From: Hirundichthys speculiger
Taxonomy: Eukaryota > Chordata > Actinopteri > Beloniformes > Exocoetidae
Assembly: GCA_018398805.1 (NCBI GenBank)
Contig: JAGFBZ010000015.1
Coordinates: forward strand, 90,805 to 154,804
Direction: 5' to 3'
Length of the DNA: 64,000 nt
Shown: positions 45,762-57,560 of the stretch, in pieces
How positions within the stretch are numbered: the stretch's first letter is position 1
Layout: each line of letters starts with the position of its first letter
Made by a program: the position numbers and the translations under genes
Notes under the pieces: model-generated
Databases searched by the model: none
What the model saw: only the letters and a program-made list of their open reading frames with translations
Told to the model about the DNA's origin: nothing

Positions 45762-48700
45762 CAGTGGCGCCGCCAGCCGGAATCCTGTACGCACTGTGCG
45801 TACAATTTTTTTTTTTTGAGTTGTGAAAAAAATGTATAGTTTTTTTTTTTTTTTATTGTTTTTGGGGAGGGGATAATAAAGATGCTGGTTTGTAATAGGC
45901 TAAACATGCTGAGTCCACTTATTGTTTAAGCCAATCAATTAAAGGCTAACATAACGGCCAATGATTGTCATTTACGTCATCCGTCAGTACGTGATTTTGA
46001 ATTCTGGCGGTATATGCGTCTTCTGCTCTATGTAGACTACCCCTGTGTGGTGATTTCGCTTCGGTCTGTCCGGTAGTGTTGTTATCAAAATGTCGAAAAG
46101 ACAGTTGAGCCTTTTCCAGGCATTCAAAAGAAAACGATCTAAGCCTGCTACTGTTACAAACAGTGACAAACAAAGCGAGAATGAAGGCGCTAGCAGCAGT
46201 CAGGCAGGATGAGAAGATGAGGTAGCTCGCTATGATGCTAGCTCTTCTGGCTCTCTGGCAGTTGCTGCAGCCGCGGCCAGTTCACACCCAAGCCCTGAGC
46301 CCGCCAAGCACACACAACAGCAGCAAATGGTGGTGAGTGCTACTGCATATGAAGATGATCTTGGCTGTGTTAAGGCTGATGAACTCAAAACGGCATCTGA
46401 CTCTGTTAAACTGAGAGCGATCCAGTCAAGATTTAAGCCTCCCAGAGGGTGGGTGCCCCCAGCTAGACTCATATGTGACAAGCAGCGGAAAATACCGGAG
46501 GAGTTTTTCGATGAGAGCATTTACCCCACTCTGCGTTACAGCAAAGGCGTTGATGGCGTTTTTTGTGTAGCTTGCATGCTTTTCTCATCAGGAGACATGG
46601 TTCTAAGAACGAAGCCACTCACTGACTGGAGTAATGCCAAAAAAATAGTTTCCAGGCACATGTCAACTCCAGCGCACAGAAGTGCACAGCTGCGTGCAGG
46701 TGAATTTGTTGAGGTTGCTTTGGGGAAGAGCCAGTCTATCTATTCCAAGTTAGATCGCTCACATGAACAGGCAGTAGAACGCACTAAACATGGGCTGAAA
46801 GCAGTCATTGATCTGATCGCTGTTTGTGGAAGGCAAAACCTACCCATTCGTGGCCACAATGATGAGTGCAGTAATTTCCAGGTGCTTCTGAACTACCGTG
46901 CTGCAGGAGATGAGAAACTGAAAATGTATCTCGAGAATGCACCACGCAATGCCAAATACTTCAGTCATCAGATCCAGAACGAGTTGATTGAGCTGTGTGG
47001 GAAACAGATTCAAGACACAATTCTGAACAAATGCAGGGATGCAAAGTGGTTTTCCCTTTTGGCTGATGAGACTTCTGATATAAGTAATGTTGAGCAAGTA
47101 GCTCTTGTAGTGAGATATGTGGACTGTGTTAACTGTAGCTACTCTGTGCGCGAGGACTTTTTGGGATTTTTTTCTACTGCTGACACTAAAGGAGAGACCT
47201 TAACCCAACTCCTGCTGAACCGTTTAAAAAAACTGGATCTGGACCCTGCTCATATTGTTGGTCAGGGGTATGACGGGGCTGGGAACGTCAGTGGAAAGGT
47301 GCGAGGCGTCCAGGCGCGCATCAGAGAGCAGTATCCTGCAGCAGTCTATGTGCACTGCAGAAATCATGCGCTAAACCTAGCCATTGTGCACTCTACAAAG
47401 ATCCCTGTTGTCCGCAACACTCTGAATACAGCTCAAGAGTTAGTGAGCTTCATTACAGCCTCCCCAAAGCGCCTGCAGTGCTTGCTGAACAACAGTGACG
47501 GTAAAAATCATCTTCAGACACACGGTGGTCTCAGCATGATATGTGCCTGTCAACAATAATCGAAAACTACGAGGACGTGTTAACCACACTGGCTGAGCTG
47601 AAAATGGACTCCGACGCCAAGTGCGGCTCCACCGCATCCTCGCTCACTCGGGCCATGGAAACATTTGAGTTCATCGTCTGCCTTATCAGCACTCAGGAGC
47701 TTCTTCACTGCCTAACACCACTGAGCAATGGGCTACAGAACCCAAAATGTGAACTGCCTATGGCTGCGCAAATGGCCACGGATCTCGTAACAGTGCTTGG
47801 GAGAAAAACAGATGATTCCACATACGGCAAAATATGGGAAAAAGCATGCTCGCTAGCTGCGCTTGTTGAAGTCGTCCCATCATTGCCTCGCATCGCCAAA
47901 AAGCAAGCTCAAAGGTCTAACACACCTGCAGAAAACCCACAAGAGTACTGGAAAAGGACCGTTTTCTTGCCATTCATCGACCACCTGACCACAGAAGTGA
48001 GAGACAGAGTATGCCTTGCACTACCACGTCTTAAAGCCCAGTACCTTCTCCCCGACAAATTGCCACTTTTGACAGACAATTTATGGATGGACATAAAGGA
48101 GGAGTATGGTGCATTGATGCCCAGTGTTGACACTGCAGACATGGAGCTGAATCTGTGGAGGGAGCACAACAGGCCTAAGGATGACACCTGTCACCAGTGA
48201 CATTCTCCAAGTTCTGAGACTAACCGCAGACTTTTATCCCAACGTGCATGCTGTCATAAAGGTTCTCCTAACAATGCCCGTGTCCACTGCCAGCGCTGAG
48301 CGTTCATTCAGCTGTTTACGTCGCTTAAAAACATACCTCCGGAACACAATGACAGACAAGAGACTGAGTGGATTTGCCCTGATGAACATTCATCATGATA
48401 TTCCCATCGATTCTGAGGCCATTCTGCGGGAGTTCGACGCCACGGGGAGCCGTAGACTTAATTTCAAATAGGTAGGAACATGATTTTATTATTATTATTA
48501 TTAAGTGTGTTTTTAGCATGTGTCTCTGCCTGGTGCGCTGTCACCATTAGCGTTTTGCTGGGCTGTTTTCATCTGTTTCTGCACGCTGTCACCATCCTCT
48601 ACTATAAAACCTAACTGATCTTCATTTTTTCGTTGAGTAAAAATCTACTTTGAATTATGGAATTGATTAGAATCATTTCTTTTTGATATATATGGTTTGG

Positions 48701-49219
48701 AGTTTAAACATCTGTAGGGTGTGTAATTTCTCTCCCTATGCTTAGCGGGAGAGCGGGGTCATTTTATGGATCACTTTATCATATTTTCCTCTCCGCACAG
48801 AGATGCATTTATTTATAGTAATAGCATTTTATAGTGAGTAGCATACATATGTCTCCCAACCACGTTTGCGAATGAAAACAAATGCCGGTCTGCCGCGCGT
48901 ACTGTCGTTATGTGTTTAATTTTAATTTTAAATTTAAATCAACTGGTAGGCTAATCAAAAGCAAAATTTTCTGACCTTCATGTCGCGGGTTCTAATCTAT
49001 CAAATTCCCACAACCAGTTCATGCTCTGGCAGCTGTGCAGGGTGCTGAACTGGGGTGACAGTTACAGTATTACTCTGAGCGGAGCCGCGGAGCCGCGCTC
49101 TCTGCGTTCTTGTGGCTTGTTTGCGAATTGCACCAGCCGCTGCTCAGGGACTGGCGGGTGGTGGTGGTGGTGGTGGTGTTCTGTGCGTACTATGAAATTG
49201 AATCCTGGCGGCGCCACTG
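45762..49219 (+). mobile_element. Inner hAT element with perfect TCTACTTA duplication
   Basis: A 3458-bp element with inverted ends CAGTGGCGCCGCCAG on both sides, flanked by TCTACTTA at 45754-45761 and 49220-49227. It carries a plus-strand transposase gene (46090-48471) with three lesions. Exact duplication and matching ends indicate a young insertion into the outer hAT. Confidence 0.95.
46090..48471 (+). pseudogene. hAT transposase (ZMYM1-like), three lesions
   Basis: A cut-and-paste transposase. The start at 46090 (MSKRQLSLFQAFKRKR) is preferred over 46327 because the frame is the same and only a TGA at 46210-46212 separates them. A TTF-type zinc finger follows (VDGVFCVACMLFS, then H..TPAHR). 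The catalytic RNase H-like domain has LADETSDISN, GQGYDGAGN and VHCRNHALNL. A frameshift at about 47515 interrupts before DTRW, and the frame continues in 47541-48200. A second shift at about 48180 leads to the C-terminal dimerisation region MPVSTASAERSFS..LRRLK at 48270-48330. Each lesion is small, so the gene died recently. The position inside matching ends and duplication makes it certain that this is the element's own transposase. Confidence 0.9.
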
Positions 49220-49291
49220 TCTACTTACGAAAGTTTCAGGTTACGAAACTACTTCCAGAACCAATTAATTTCGTAAGTAGAGGTACCACTG

Positions 49292-50254
49292 TATGGTATT
49301 TTCATGCAGTCTGTTGTTCATGCATGTGTGTGTGTGTGTGTTCTCATTTATGATGTTACTGATAGAAACTTGTGTAAAGTTTGATGTCAGCATGGAAGTG
49401 CAAAGCTGCTCTGAAGTCCATTCAGCAGCAGAGTAACTGTCTTCCTGCAGCTGTTCACATCAGATGCTCTGGTTGTGAAAATGTGAGGATGATGATGCAG
49501 TCTGCTGCAGGTTGACTGCTCTTTAACCGCATCTGTTGGATGCTGGCAGTCAGCAACAGCAGGCTTCTGGTTTATGTGCTTTAACAGTCAGTCGTGAGCT
49601 CAGCTCGCTGCCCTGCAACAGGTCAACCATGCGGTCTAAATAACAGGGGTCAGTCCACCGCAGAGATTTCTGACCTTTAAAAGGTGTGCCGGCCGCACAA
49701 GTGCAAAATGATGATTCACGTTTAAATTGCCTGCGATTACCAGCTGTGGACTGAACCTGGCCTGCTTTTAACGCAGAATAACAACCTGTAAAACGGATTC
49801 CCACATCGAAAAAAAATAATTTGAAATGTCCACTTTGGGGGATGAGGAGTTCCTCCACAACAACGTTCCCGCCTGGCTGAAAGGGAACGTTTTGAAGTGA
49901 CTCATGACCTCTTCCAGTTGAATCTGTTTGCTGCTGACCGAGTTAACCTGCAGGTGGAGGGAGGCCTGCGGCCATGCCGCTGTCTGCCGTCAGATAACAG
50001 GAACGTCTCTGGACGGAGACGAGTGAGACGGCAGTCTGAGGGCTGGAGGCGCCATGAATCAGAGTTTAGATCATATGAAGAAATTAGGAGGTAAATTCAA
50101 GTGTTTAAGACTAGTTTTGAATAAATTGACATTCAAATTCTCAGTCAGATTTCATCCTAATATTTTACATTGTTCTTACAGAATCATTCTTGTTGAAAAC
50201 AGCACCTTATAATACACAATCATACGTCAAATGCAAATATTATGTCCTCATAAA
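49292..50254. other. No gene recognised
   Basis: Anonymous DNA with a short (TG)n run at about 49325-49341. Frames at 49550-49858 and 49897-50094 have no domains. Confidence 0.5.
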
Positions 50255-50797
50255 TAGGGATCCGCAATAACTGTTTTTTTAAACCGATACCGATAACTGA
50301 TAACACACACATATACCTAAGATCATTACATCAATACTATGAACTAAACCAAAAACAGTTTTGACTCTTTAAATGAACAGATATTTATTTTTTCCAATGA
50401 AAAATAATTGTCAAGCCTCTCAAACATTTTCATAAAGCTATCAAACAAACCTATTTGATATCTTACATCAACTTAAATAAGGTTCATTACTGACTAATAT
50501 AAAAAAAAGGCTCCTTGAACTGATGGAAATACATGCATCAGAATTACAAACTGAAAAAATGCATTCCTGAATGACAATAAAAATAATGCACAGTTCATAA
50601 TGTACTGACACAACTTAGACTTGTCTGTGTGAATAAACTGAAAAAGTGCACTCCATAGTAACAAAAAATTATGTTTAAAGGATTTTGGCTTGTGGTTCCA
50701 TTCAAATGAATGTCTTTAATTAAAGTAAATAAGGTTTAGTAGTTTTTGTTTTTCGTTTTAATCTCATGGAAGCTTTAGATGAGAGAGATGATGGCTA
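50255..50797 (-). mobile_element. hAT family H1, copy C, truncated
   Basis: The reversed 3' half of copies A and B: TAGGGATCCGCAATAACTG, then AACCGATACCGATAAC, continuing to the part beside CCATCATCTCTC in copy A. It stops where the Tx1 LINE begins, so the LINE probably inserted here; the missing half could lie beyond the window. Confidence 0.8.
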
Positions 50798-53224
50798 AGA
50801 GAGGTTTCGGTTTCAAAAAGCCCTTTATTCACCTATGCCAACATAAGAACATCACACAACACACATCAAAAAGTCAAAATCAACTCTTCATCCACCCCCA
50901 CAGAACACAAACCCCCCCCCCACAGCCCAAAAACGAACAAAAGTCCGCACATCGTCCATCATGTGATAATAAGCATGTTCAACATGCAGCCTGGCCCTAA
51001 GCAGTCCCTTCAGGACCAGGACTGGGTCCCTGCATCCAGCGTCCTGATCCTGGTTCCTTCTCGTCAGCCAGATGGCCAACTTAGCAGAGCCGGACAGAAA
51101 ATTCAGCAGCACGTGGACAGTCCTCTCACGAGCCGAATAACGTGGCCCATAAATAAACAAAAGAAAGGAAAAAACCACCCCAAGTCCCTGAAACCAACCC
51201 GTCAGAAGAACAAAAAGCGACTGAAGCCACGGACATTCAACAAAAAAATGAAACAAGGTCTCACCCTGGAAACAAAACCCACATTCCCCCCCAGCTCAGG
51301 ATCCAGGTGTGCTCTGTATCTGTTCGTAGCTATAGCCCCATGTACGATCCTCCACTGGAGGTCCACCGCCCGCTTATCAAGGGGCATCTTGTACAGGGAC
51401 CGCCAGCTGCCTCTCGGAGAAGAGTCTGGACTAAAAAACTCAGACCACCTTGACTCCTTAACCCCCGCTAATGAGCGCAAATGCAGAACCTTAACGCAAA
51501 GCTGATAAAGGGACTTCTTTCCCACCGCCTCAAAATCAGCCAGGAGGAGCCCCCTGAAGGACAACAGCTGGCCACCCCCGTCGTGCCAGTCTCCCACAGA
51601 AGGAGCAACAGCCAGGCGGGGGAAGCTGTACTCACAATCATCATCCCATTGGTCAGAGAGAGTTTGGTCTTCTGCAACCGCACGAAGAGACTGCGGCAGG
51701 GCAGCACACACCTCCCGGACAACCCTTTCAATCAGTCTCAATGATCTGATACTGGTGGCCCGCCGGAAATTGTCCAAGGAGGCTGCCATCATCTTCAAAA
51801 GGTGGCCCACCTTAGCGCAGCCAGCCCGCCGAAGACCAGTCCGCAGACCCACACCACGGAGCGCGGGACTGGCAACAAAGTCATTGAAGAAGAGAGGTTC
51901 CTCGAACAACCACATGCCCGGGGCTCCACCTCGAACACGGCTGGCCAGCAGGATCCGCCATGCCTCCAGAACAGAACAATAGAACGGGCACAGTCCAATG
52001 AGGTCCACCGCCCTTGGTGTCAGGAGGAAGAGCTGCTTGTCATAGCCCAGGCGTCCAACCTTCCTCAGCAGCAGCCTGGAGGTGTCCAACCAGCTCGGGC
52101 CACACCCATACAGCAGCCTCTGGGCAGTACACAGTCTGAAGGAGGCGATCTTGGACCAAATGTCCATCAGGCCCTGGCCACGCTCCACCACAGGCAGGTA
52201 GAGTACAGAGGCCCGAACCCAACGCCTGCCAGACCAGAAGAAGTCCAGCAAAACCTTCTGGATCTCCTCGACCAGGGTCCTCGGAGGATCAAGAGCCGTA
52301 AATCGGTGCCACAGAGTCGAGGCAGCCAGGTTATTGGCAACCAAAACTCTGCCCCGATAAGACAACTGCGGTAGCAACCAGTTCCACCGAGATAACCGAG
52401 CACACACCTTCTCCTTGAGCCCATCCCAGTTATTGTGCAGAAAACCAACAGAACCAAGATACACCCCCAAAAACTTAAAGCCCACAGTCCCCCCACTGGA
52501 GACCCCCAGGGAGGGTAGGCACCACCTGTCCCCTCCACCGCCCCACCAACAGAGCATTACTCTTCCCCCAGTTCACTCTAGCAGACGAAGCTGCCTCATA
52601 TTGCATCAGAGTGTCCTGCAAACACTGAACATCAGCCGGACAAGATATAAAAACACTGACATCATCCGCATAAGCGGTCAAAGCAAGTGAACGAAGGCCT
52701 GAGAACCCAGGCAGCAGAAACCCCTTGAGCCGGTTCCGCAGTCCAAACAGGAGAGGCTCAATAGCGATGACATAGAGCTGACCTGAAATAGGACAGCCCT
52801 GCCTCATTCCTTGGCGGACAGGAACCGGCCCAGCGAGCCCTGCACACATCCCCACCAGACATTCAGCCCCACCATACAACAACTTAATCCAAGAAACAAA
52901 CCCATCACCAAACCCAAAAGCCCCAAGTGCGTCAAACAAATACAAGTGATCCACCCTGTCAAAGGCCTTTTCCTGATCCAGAGACACCACCCCAACATTG
53001 ACATCATAAACCTCACACAATTTGATAACATCACGTAAAAGAAAAATATTGTCCATGATCGTCCTGCCGGGAACACCGCAAGACTGGTCCAAATGTACAA
53101 TGACCTCCAGCACCTCCTTCAGTCTGTTGGACAAGGCTCTAGAGAGAACCTTATAGTCTGTACAAAGGAGGGCCAGCGGTCGCCAGTTCTTGAGTAAAGC
53201 CAGGTCGCCAGTCTCACTTCTCTT

Positions 53225-54480
53225 CCTGCTCTCCAGCGAAGGCGGACGCTTTTCTGTGAGCTCCTGCCCCTCTATCTGATCCTCGCTGCTCTTTGTCCTG
53301 TCTGTGTGTTTTTGGAGCCTCATACGGATAAAATCTGAATATCTAAATCAACCATGGATCTGGTTAGCTGGTCTCTCAATGCAATTGATCAAATTTTTTC
53401 TACAAGGAGGGAATCGATAGGTGAGCCTTCATGTCCAGATGGTACAGAGCCAGCGGGGTACGTTCAAGATCCATGGAGGAAGTGGCGCTTGAGCTGCCAG
53501 GCTCCTCTGTTCATTGAGGACGCTGAAGATGTCTACATATTTGGATTCATGATCATCGGATTCCTGCTGTTTGGCGGATACCTGATGTATCGGAAAATTA
53601 AGCACACGGATGCTGCTATTCCGGTCCTGATGTCCGTGTGCGTGGAGGTCAGTCGTGCTGTGAGTGCCGAGACTGTAAAAAGAGACGAGATGAATCGGAA
53701 ACTGGACGTGATTCACGGCGTGAACCACCGACAGCTTCAGATGCATGAACTCATGGGCAAAATGGATCACAACTTGGGATCACTACATGCAATACTTAGG
53801 GAGAATGGACACGAATAATTCGGACTTTCGGATGATTTCCCACGAGAGAGAACCAGCAAAGGACTTTAAGGCAGGCAAAAATTCACTGTCAGTCTGACCG
53901 AAAACAATCTCTCTTATCTGAATCTGGCGCCCTGAGCGGCCTTGGCCAAGGCCGAACTGTAAAAGAATCTCACCGAGGTCTTATCCAAAGTAGGCTCCCC
54001 CCCCACACCATCCCCGCTCCATTGCCTTTCCCTGACTCTCAACGTCCTCGCTGGATCCTGGTGTTCTCCCCCACGTGAGCGGACTGATTGCACTGCGCGC
54101 CACCGGCTGCGTGCCATCGGGCGAGCGTGCACGGGCCGCTTGGCTGGGACCTTTTTCCTGATAAGATGTCTTGTCTTGTACTAAGCTTGTTATGCCTGTG
54201 CTGAGGTTTTTTTTGTGAATCCCACAACATGTACCTCTGATCAAGGACATGTGGTGTGAGACACCTGTTTTTTATCCTCTCCCCCCCCATCCCCTATGTG
54301 GTCATATTTTCCTCTGTTAAATTGAAGTGCTCTTATAGCGCTGACCCAAGCACCGTTGACTCCTGTCCATATGTTTTGTTGTTTTTTTTTGTATGTTTCT
54401 CTTGGACGGTGAACTGGGAAGTCAAATTCTGCTGTGTTGGGACGCTGGCTCAGTGGCGACAATAAATTTGATTCTGATTA
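53225..54480 (+). mobile_element. Membrane-protein retroposon, copy 1
   Basis: A plus-strand unit inside the Tx1 LINE. A 5' leader of about 130 bases is followed by an intact ORF (53354-53818), a 660-base 3' UTR and the end GGCGACAATAAATTTGATTCTGATT. The same unit, 5'-truncated and reversed, is at 60183-61289, and the two match closely through ORF and UTR (including the 16-bp palindrome GGCCTTGGCCAAGGCC). The tail resembles that of the L2 fragment ending at 6464. The left junction lies between about 53213 and 53250; no clear target duplication was found. I do not recognise the family. Confidence 0.75.
53354..53818 (+). CDS. Unrecognised 154-aa single-pass membrane protein of a retroposon
   Basis: The frame starts at MDLVSWSLNA and ends NGHE. 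There is no cleavable signal peptide. Two cysteines (27 and 48) and a tryptophan pair (WRKWRLSC) precede one strongly hydrophobic segment at about 61-79 (YIFGFMIIGFLLFGGYLMY), followed by the basic KIK. The remainder, about 88-150, is predicted to be helical, with spaced Val/Met/Leu. This order suggests an anchor with a short N-terminal side and a helical C-terminal side; the basic flank favours a cytosolic C-terminus. Copy 2 differs at only a handful of residues and has two extra residues in the hydrophobic segment (FGVGGY). No replication, nuclease or nucleic-acid-binding motif is visible. It could derive from a host or viral gene; I cannot assign one. Confidence 0.65.
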   Translation: MDLVSWSLNAIDQIFSTRRESIGEPSCPDGTEPAGYVQDPWRKWRLSCQAPLFIEDAEDVYIFGFMIIGFLLFGGYLMYRKIKHTDAAIPVLMSVCVEVSRAVSAETVKRDEMNRKLDVIHGVNHRQLQMHELMGKMDHNLGSLHAILRENGHE

Positions 54481-56199
54481 GGCAGCAGGGAAAGAACCGC
54501 CCGCTGACATGACACCGGAAGGGTCCCAGTCTGAAATGACTCCAAAAACACCTCATGCAGGTCAAAACCAACCACCCCCCAGAACTTCTGAAAGAAATCA
54601 GAAGAGAGGCCATCTATCCCCGGCGCCCGTCCAGTCGGCATCTGGGACACAGCCCTCGTCAGCTCCTCCAGAGTCAGATCAAGGTCCAGGGCAGCCCTCT
54701 CCCCTGGGCTGAGCTGTGGAAGCCCCTCCAGGAGGCCGGAACGGTCCACTGAGCTGCAAGGCTCCGCAGAGAAGAATCTGGAGTAGAAATCCACCGCAAG
54801 CGCCCCCATCCCCGCCCCCTGGAGGCAGGACATCTGCTTCCTCTGAGCCACCGACCGTTCCAGGCTGAAGAAGAAGGCACTCGGAGCATCCATATCCTTA
54901 AGATGGAGGAAGCGGGACCTGACCAGGGCCCCCTTCACCTTCTCCCGCAGGAGCGAGCCCAGCTCCCTCTTCCTCTCCCCCAGCAGACGACCAACTGCAG
55001 GATCAAGATCACTGTCCAACCCACGCTCCATAGCAGCAATGGAGGCCTCAAGAGCCTTCACCGCCGCCGTAAACACAGCAGTAGAGTGGGAGGTATACTG
55101 CTAGCAGAAGACCCGGATCTGCGCCTTGCCAACATCCCACCACAACTTCAAAGAAGAAAAGTCTGATTTTCGCACCCTCCAGTGTTGCCAGAAAGTCCCA
55201 AATGCCTGACAAAAGGCGGCATCCTGCAGAAGCTTATTATTAAATTTCCAATACGACTTGGGTTTGGCGCCCGGCGAAAATAACAACTCAACACCGATAA
55301 AGTGATGATCGGTAAAACCCACGGGTCTAATGTCACTGCGCAGCGGCCTGGGACTGAGGCCCTGGGAGACGTAGATCCGGTCTAACCGAGCACCGCACAT
55401 CCCATTATACTGCACCCTCACCCACGTATACTGCCTGGAGAGCGGATGTTTAACCCTGCACGCATCCAAAAGGTCCAGTCGCGCAATGGTACCACGAAGG
55501 GACTGGGCCGACCGCGGGTGTGGTTCCTTGGTCGTACGGTCAAGGGTAAAGTCCACAGTACAGTTAAAATCACCCCCCACGATGAGTTGGTTGTGATGTC
55601 CAGCCACCAGCTCATCACCCAAACGAGTGAAAAGATGCACCCTCTCCGCACCATCGGTCGAACCATAAACATTAACAAAACAAAACACCGAGCCATCTTT
55701 ATTAGCCTTAACAATAAGCAGCCTCCCCTTCACAACCTCCACCGAGGACAAAACTACAGCCCTTGAGGAGGGAGCAAAAAGAACCGCCACCCCAGCACTG
55801 ACATTAGACCCATGGCTAAAAACACAGGAACCCCCCCCCACCACAACCTCCAGTCTACTTCATCTGAAGGTAGAGTGTGGGTCTGCTGAAGAAATAGCAC
55901 ATCCGCACTATTCAACATGGCGACAACCGAGATAAGCGCCCGCTTTCGCCCATCCCTCCCACCATTAATATTAAGAGAGCCAATCTTAATTCTCCTCATG
56001 AAAGGTCCAAGGAAGAGAAGAAGACAGAAGGAGACCAGCAACCAGCAGTAAAAAGAAAAAAACCACCAAGTGATGCATGATCATCGGGGCCTCAGTCTCT
56101 GAGCAATCTTACCCTTATTTTCCTTCCTAATCACAGTTATGTGTTTCTTCAACCTGAAACGCTTCTTCTCATCCAGAAGATCAAAGCCAACCAGCCTCT

Positions 56200-57320
56200 T
56201 CAGGACATCAACAGACCTGATGAACTTATCCTGAAATAATCACTAACAGAGACAGATTTTTTATAAGTCTCATCCAAAAAACGGTTAATGTCCTCAAGAG
56301 AGTAGAGCTCAGAATCCCGACGAAGTTCAGCAACAGAGACTGCATCTGACTCAGAGTCCAATTCCATCTCGTCCGCGGCCCGGCGAGCCAAACAGCCCGG
56401 GTCCACACCAGCAGCCTGAGAACAGCCAGGGGCCCCAGCAGCCATCAAGGGCTCCCCACCCACCGGCTGGCCGATACTTTCAATAACCGAAACCACACCC
56501 CCAACAGGCAAGCCAGAAACGGCAACTGCGGGGCCATCCTCGGCGGGACCCGCCGCCGGGGCGATGGGACCAGCAGCAGAAGCAGGACCCAAGAGGGGCC
56601 CGCCCCCGCGGCGGAGGGGCCAGCAGCAGCAGCAGGACCCGCCGCTGAGGCGGAGGGCCCCGCCCCCGCAGCGGAGGGGCCAGCAGCAGCGGCGGGACCC
56701 GCCGCCGAGGTGGAGGGGCCAGCAGTAGCAGCGGGACCCACCGCTGAGGCGGAGGGGCCAGCAGCAGCAGCAGGACCAACCGGCGAGGCGGAGGGGCCAG
56801 CAGCAGCGGCGGGACCCACCGCCGAGGCGGAGGGGCCAGCAGCAGCAGCAGGACCCCCGCCCACCATGGAAGCCAGAGCAAATTCCGCCGCAGCCTCCGC
56901 GGAAGCGGGCACAACCGGGCCCAGCTCTCGCTGTCTATGCGGACAGGAGAGACGTTTGTGACCTACATCACCACAATCGAAACATTTCATCTGGCCCGAG
57001 CTAGCATACACCATGTACGAGCCGTCCCCATGCCTAACACGGAAAGACACCTCCAGGGTCTGCGCAGGCTAGTCCAAAAACATGAAGACCTGCCTTCGCA
57101 GCGACTGGACATGTCTGAGTTTAGGGTCCTTACAACCCAGACCCACGGTCCTGAATCCGCTAGCCAATTTCCCAAACTGACGGAGCTCATTCCCTAAAAG
57201 CTCGTCGGGGATGAAAGGCGGAACACCGGAGACGGTGATCTGCGTGGAGGGAACAGAAAGCGGTGAAACCTGCACGAGGACGCCGTCGATAAAGACGCCT
57301 CCCTCAATAATATTAATCAA
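56200..57320 (-). pseudogene. Tx1-type ORF1, Gag-like nucleic-acid-binding protein
   Basis: ORF1 proteins of this clade coat the element RNA. The N-terminal part (57069-57320) reads VPPFIPDELLGNELRQFG and ends at an in-frame TAG at 57069. The same frame resumes with FRVRHGDGSYMVYAS and a CCHC knuckle, CFDCGDVGHKRLSC (about 56950), then an Ala/Gly/Pro/Ser repeat region. After the repeats the frame changes and the acidic C-terminal part lies at 56200-56592. The true start is missing at the L1 junction. Stop, frameshift and lost start make it inactive. Confidence 0.75.
56605..56860. repeat. 39-bp coding minisatellite in Tx1 ORF1
   Basis: About six to seven tandem units of 39 bases, plus-strand GGAGGGGCCAGCAGCAGC.. 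with variants, giving a 13-residue repeat of type GPSASAVGPAAAA on the minus strand. Confidence 0.85.
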
Positions 57321-57560
57321 AGTGTTTTTATTGAGTTTTCAAAAAGTATAACCTTCATACAGAAAAACATGAACTCAAGTCCTACAGCACAATGCAAGAC
57401 TAAACCACAAACCCATAACACGACTTACCAAACTGAAATCAAACATACCCAGACCGACAGTTTTAGATTAAGGTAATCATACAGACAGATTATAAGCTTA
57501 AAGAGAGAAAATAAATAAATAAGTAAAAAAAAAAAAGGGGGGGGGTGTAAACGCTGCTAG

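Larger units (their letters stand above)
45090..49291. mobile_element. Outer hAT element (CAGTGGTACCTCTACTTACG ends)
   Basis: Left end CAGTGGTACCTCTACTTACGAA and right end TTCGTAAGTAGAGGTACCACTG are perfect inverted copies over about 20 bases, with further GGTTACAAAAC/AGGTTACGAAAC similarity inside. The element proper is under 1 kb and without transposase; the rest is the nested MITE and inner hAT. The flanks ATATAGTA and TATGGTAT do not form a clean duplication. Confidence 0.8.
50888..56010 (-). pseudogene. Tx1-type ORF2: endonuclease, reverse transcriptase, C-terminal region
   Basis: The endonuclease starts MRRIKIGSLNINGGRDG (about 56010), with the QQTHT block, GGDFNCTVD and TDHHFIG. A frameshift at a run of G at about 55835 splits it, and a TAG at 55101 follows. 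The linker contains GRAPGIDGLSSDF. The retroposon at 53225-54480 then interrupts. The reverse transcriptase has NWRPLALLCTDYK, SLDQEKAFDRV, GMRQGCPISG and the catalytic TAYADD. Frameshifts at about 52530 and 51250 separate the C-terminal part. NWRPL and LDQEKAFDRV are characteristic of the Tx1 clade. At least five lesions plus the insertion mean it is inactive. Confidence 0.85.
50798..57322 (-). mobile_element. Tx1-clade LINE with two ORFs, interrupted
   Basis: On the minus strand: ORF1 (Gag-like, CCHC finger, alanine/proline-rich repeats) at 57320-56200, ORF2 endonuclease at 56010-55101, linker to 54480, reverse transcriptase at 53230-52475 and C-terminal region to 50888. It is split at about 53.2-54.5 kb by a retroposon. 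The 5' end meets the 3' end of the L1 at 57322; the 3' end meets hAT copy C. Excluding the insert it is about 5.3 kb. Confidence 0.8.

Noticed and set aside
51802..52374. Plus-strand frame of 190 codons
   Set aside because: Shadow of the Tx1 ORF2 C-terminal region, which has recognisable motifs on the minus strand.
56710..56961. Plus-strand Ala/Glu/Gly-rich frame
   Set aside because: It is the opposite strand of the 39-bp minisatellite in Tx1 ORF1.
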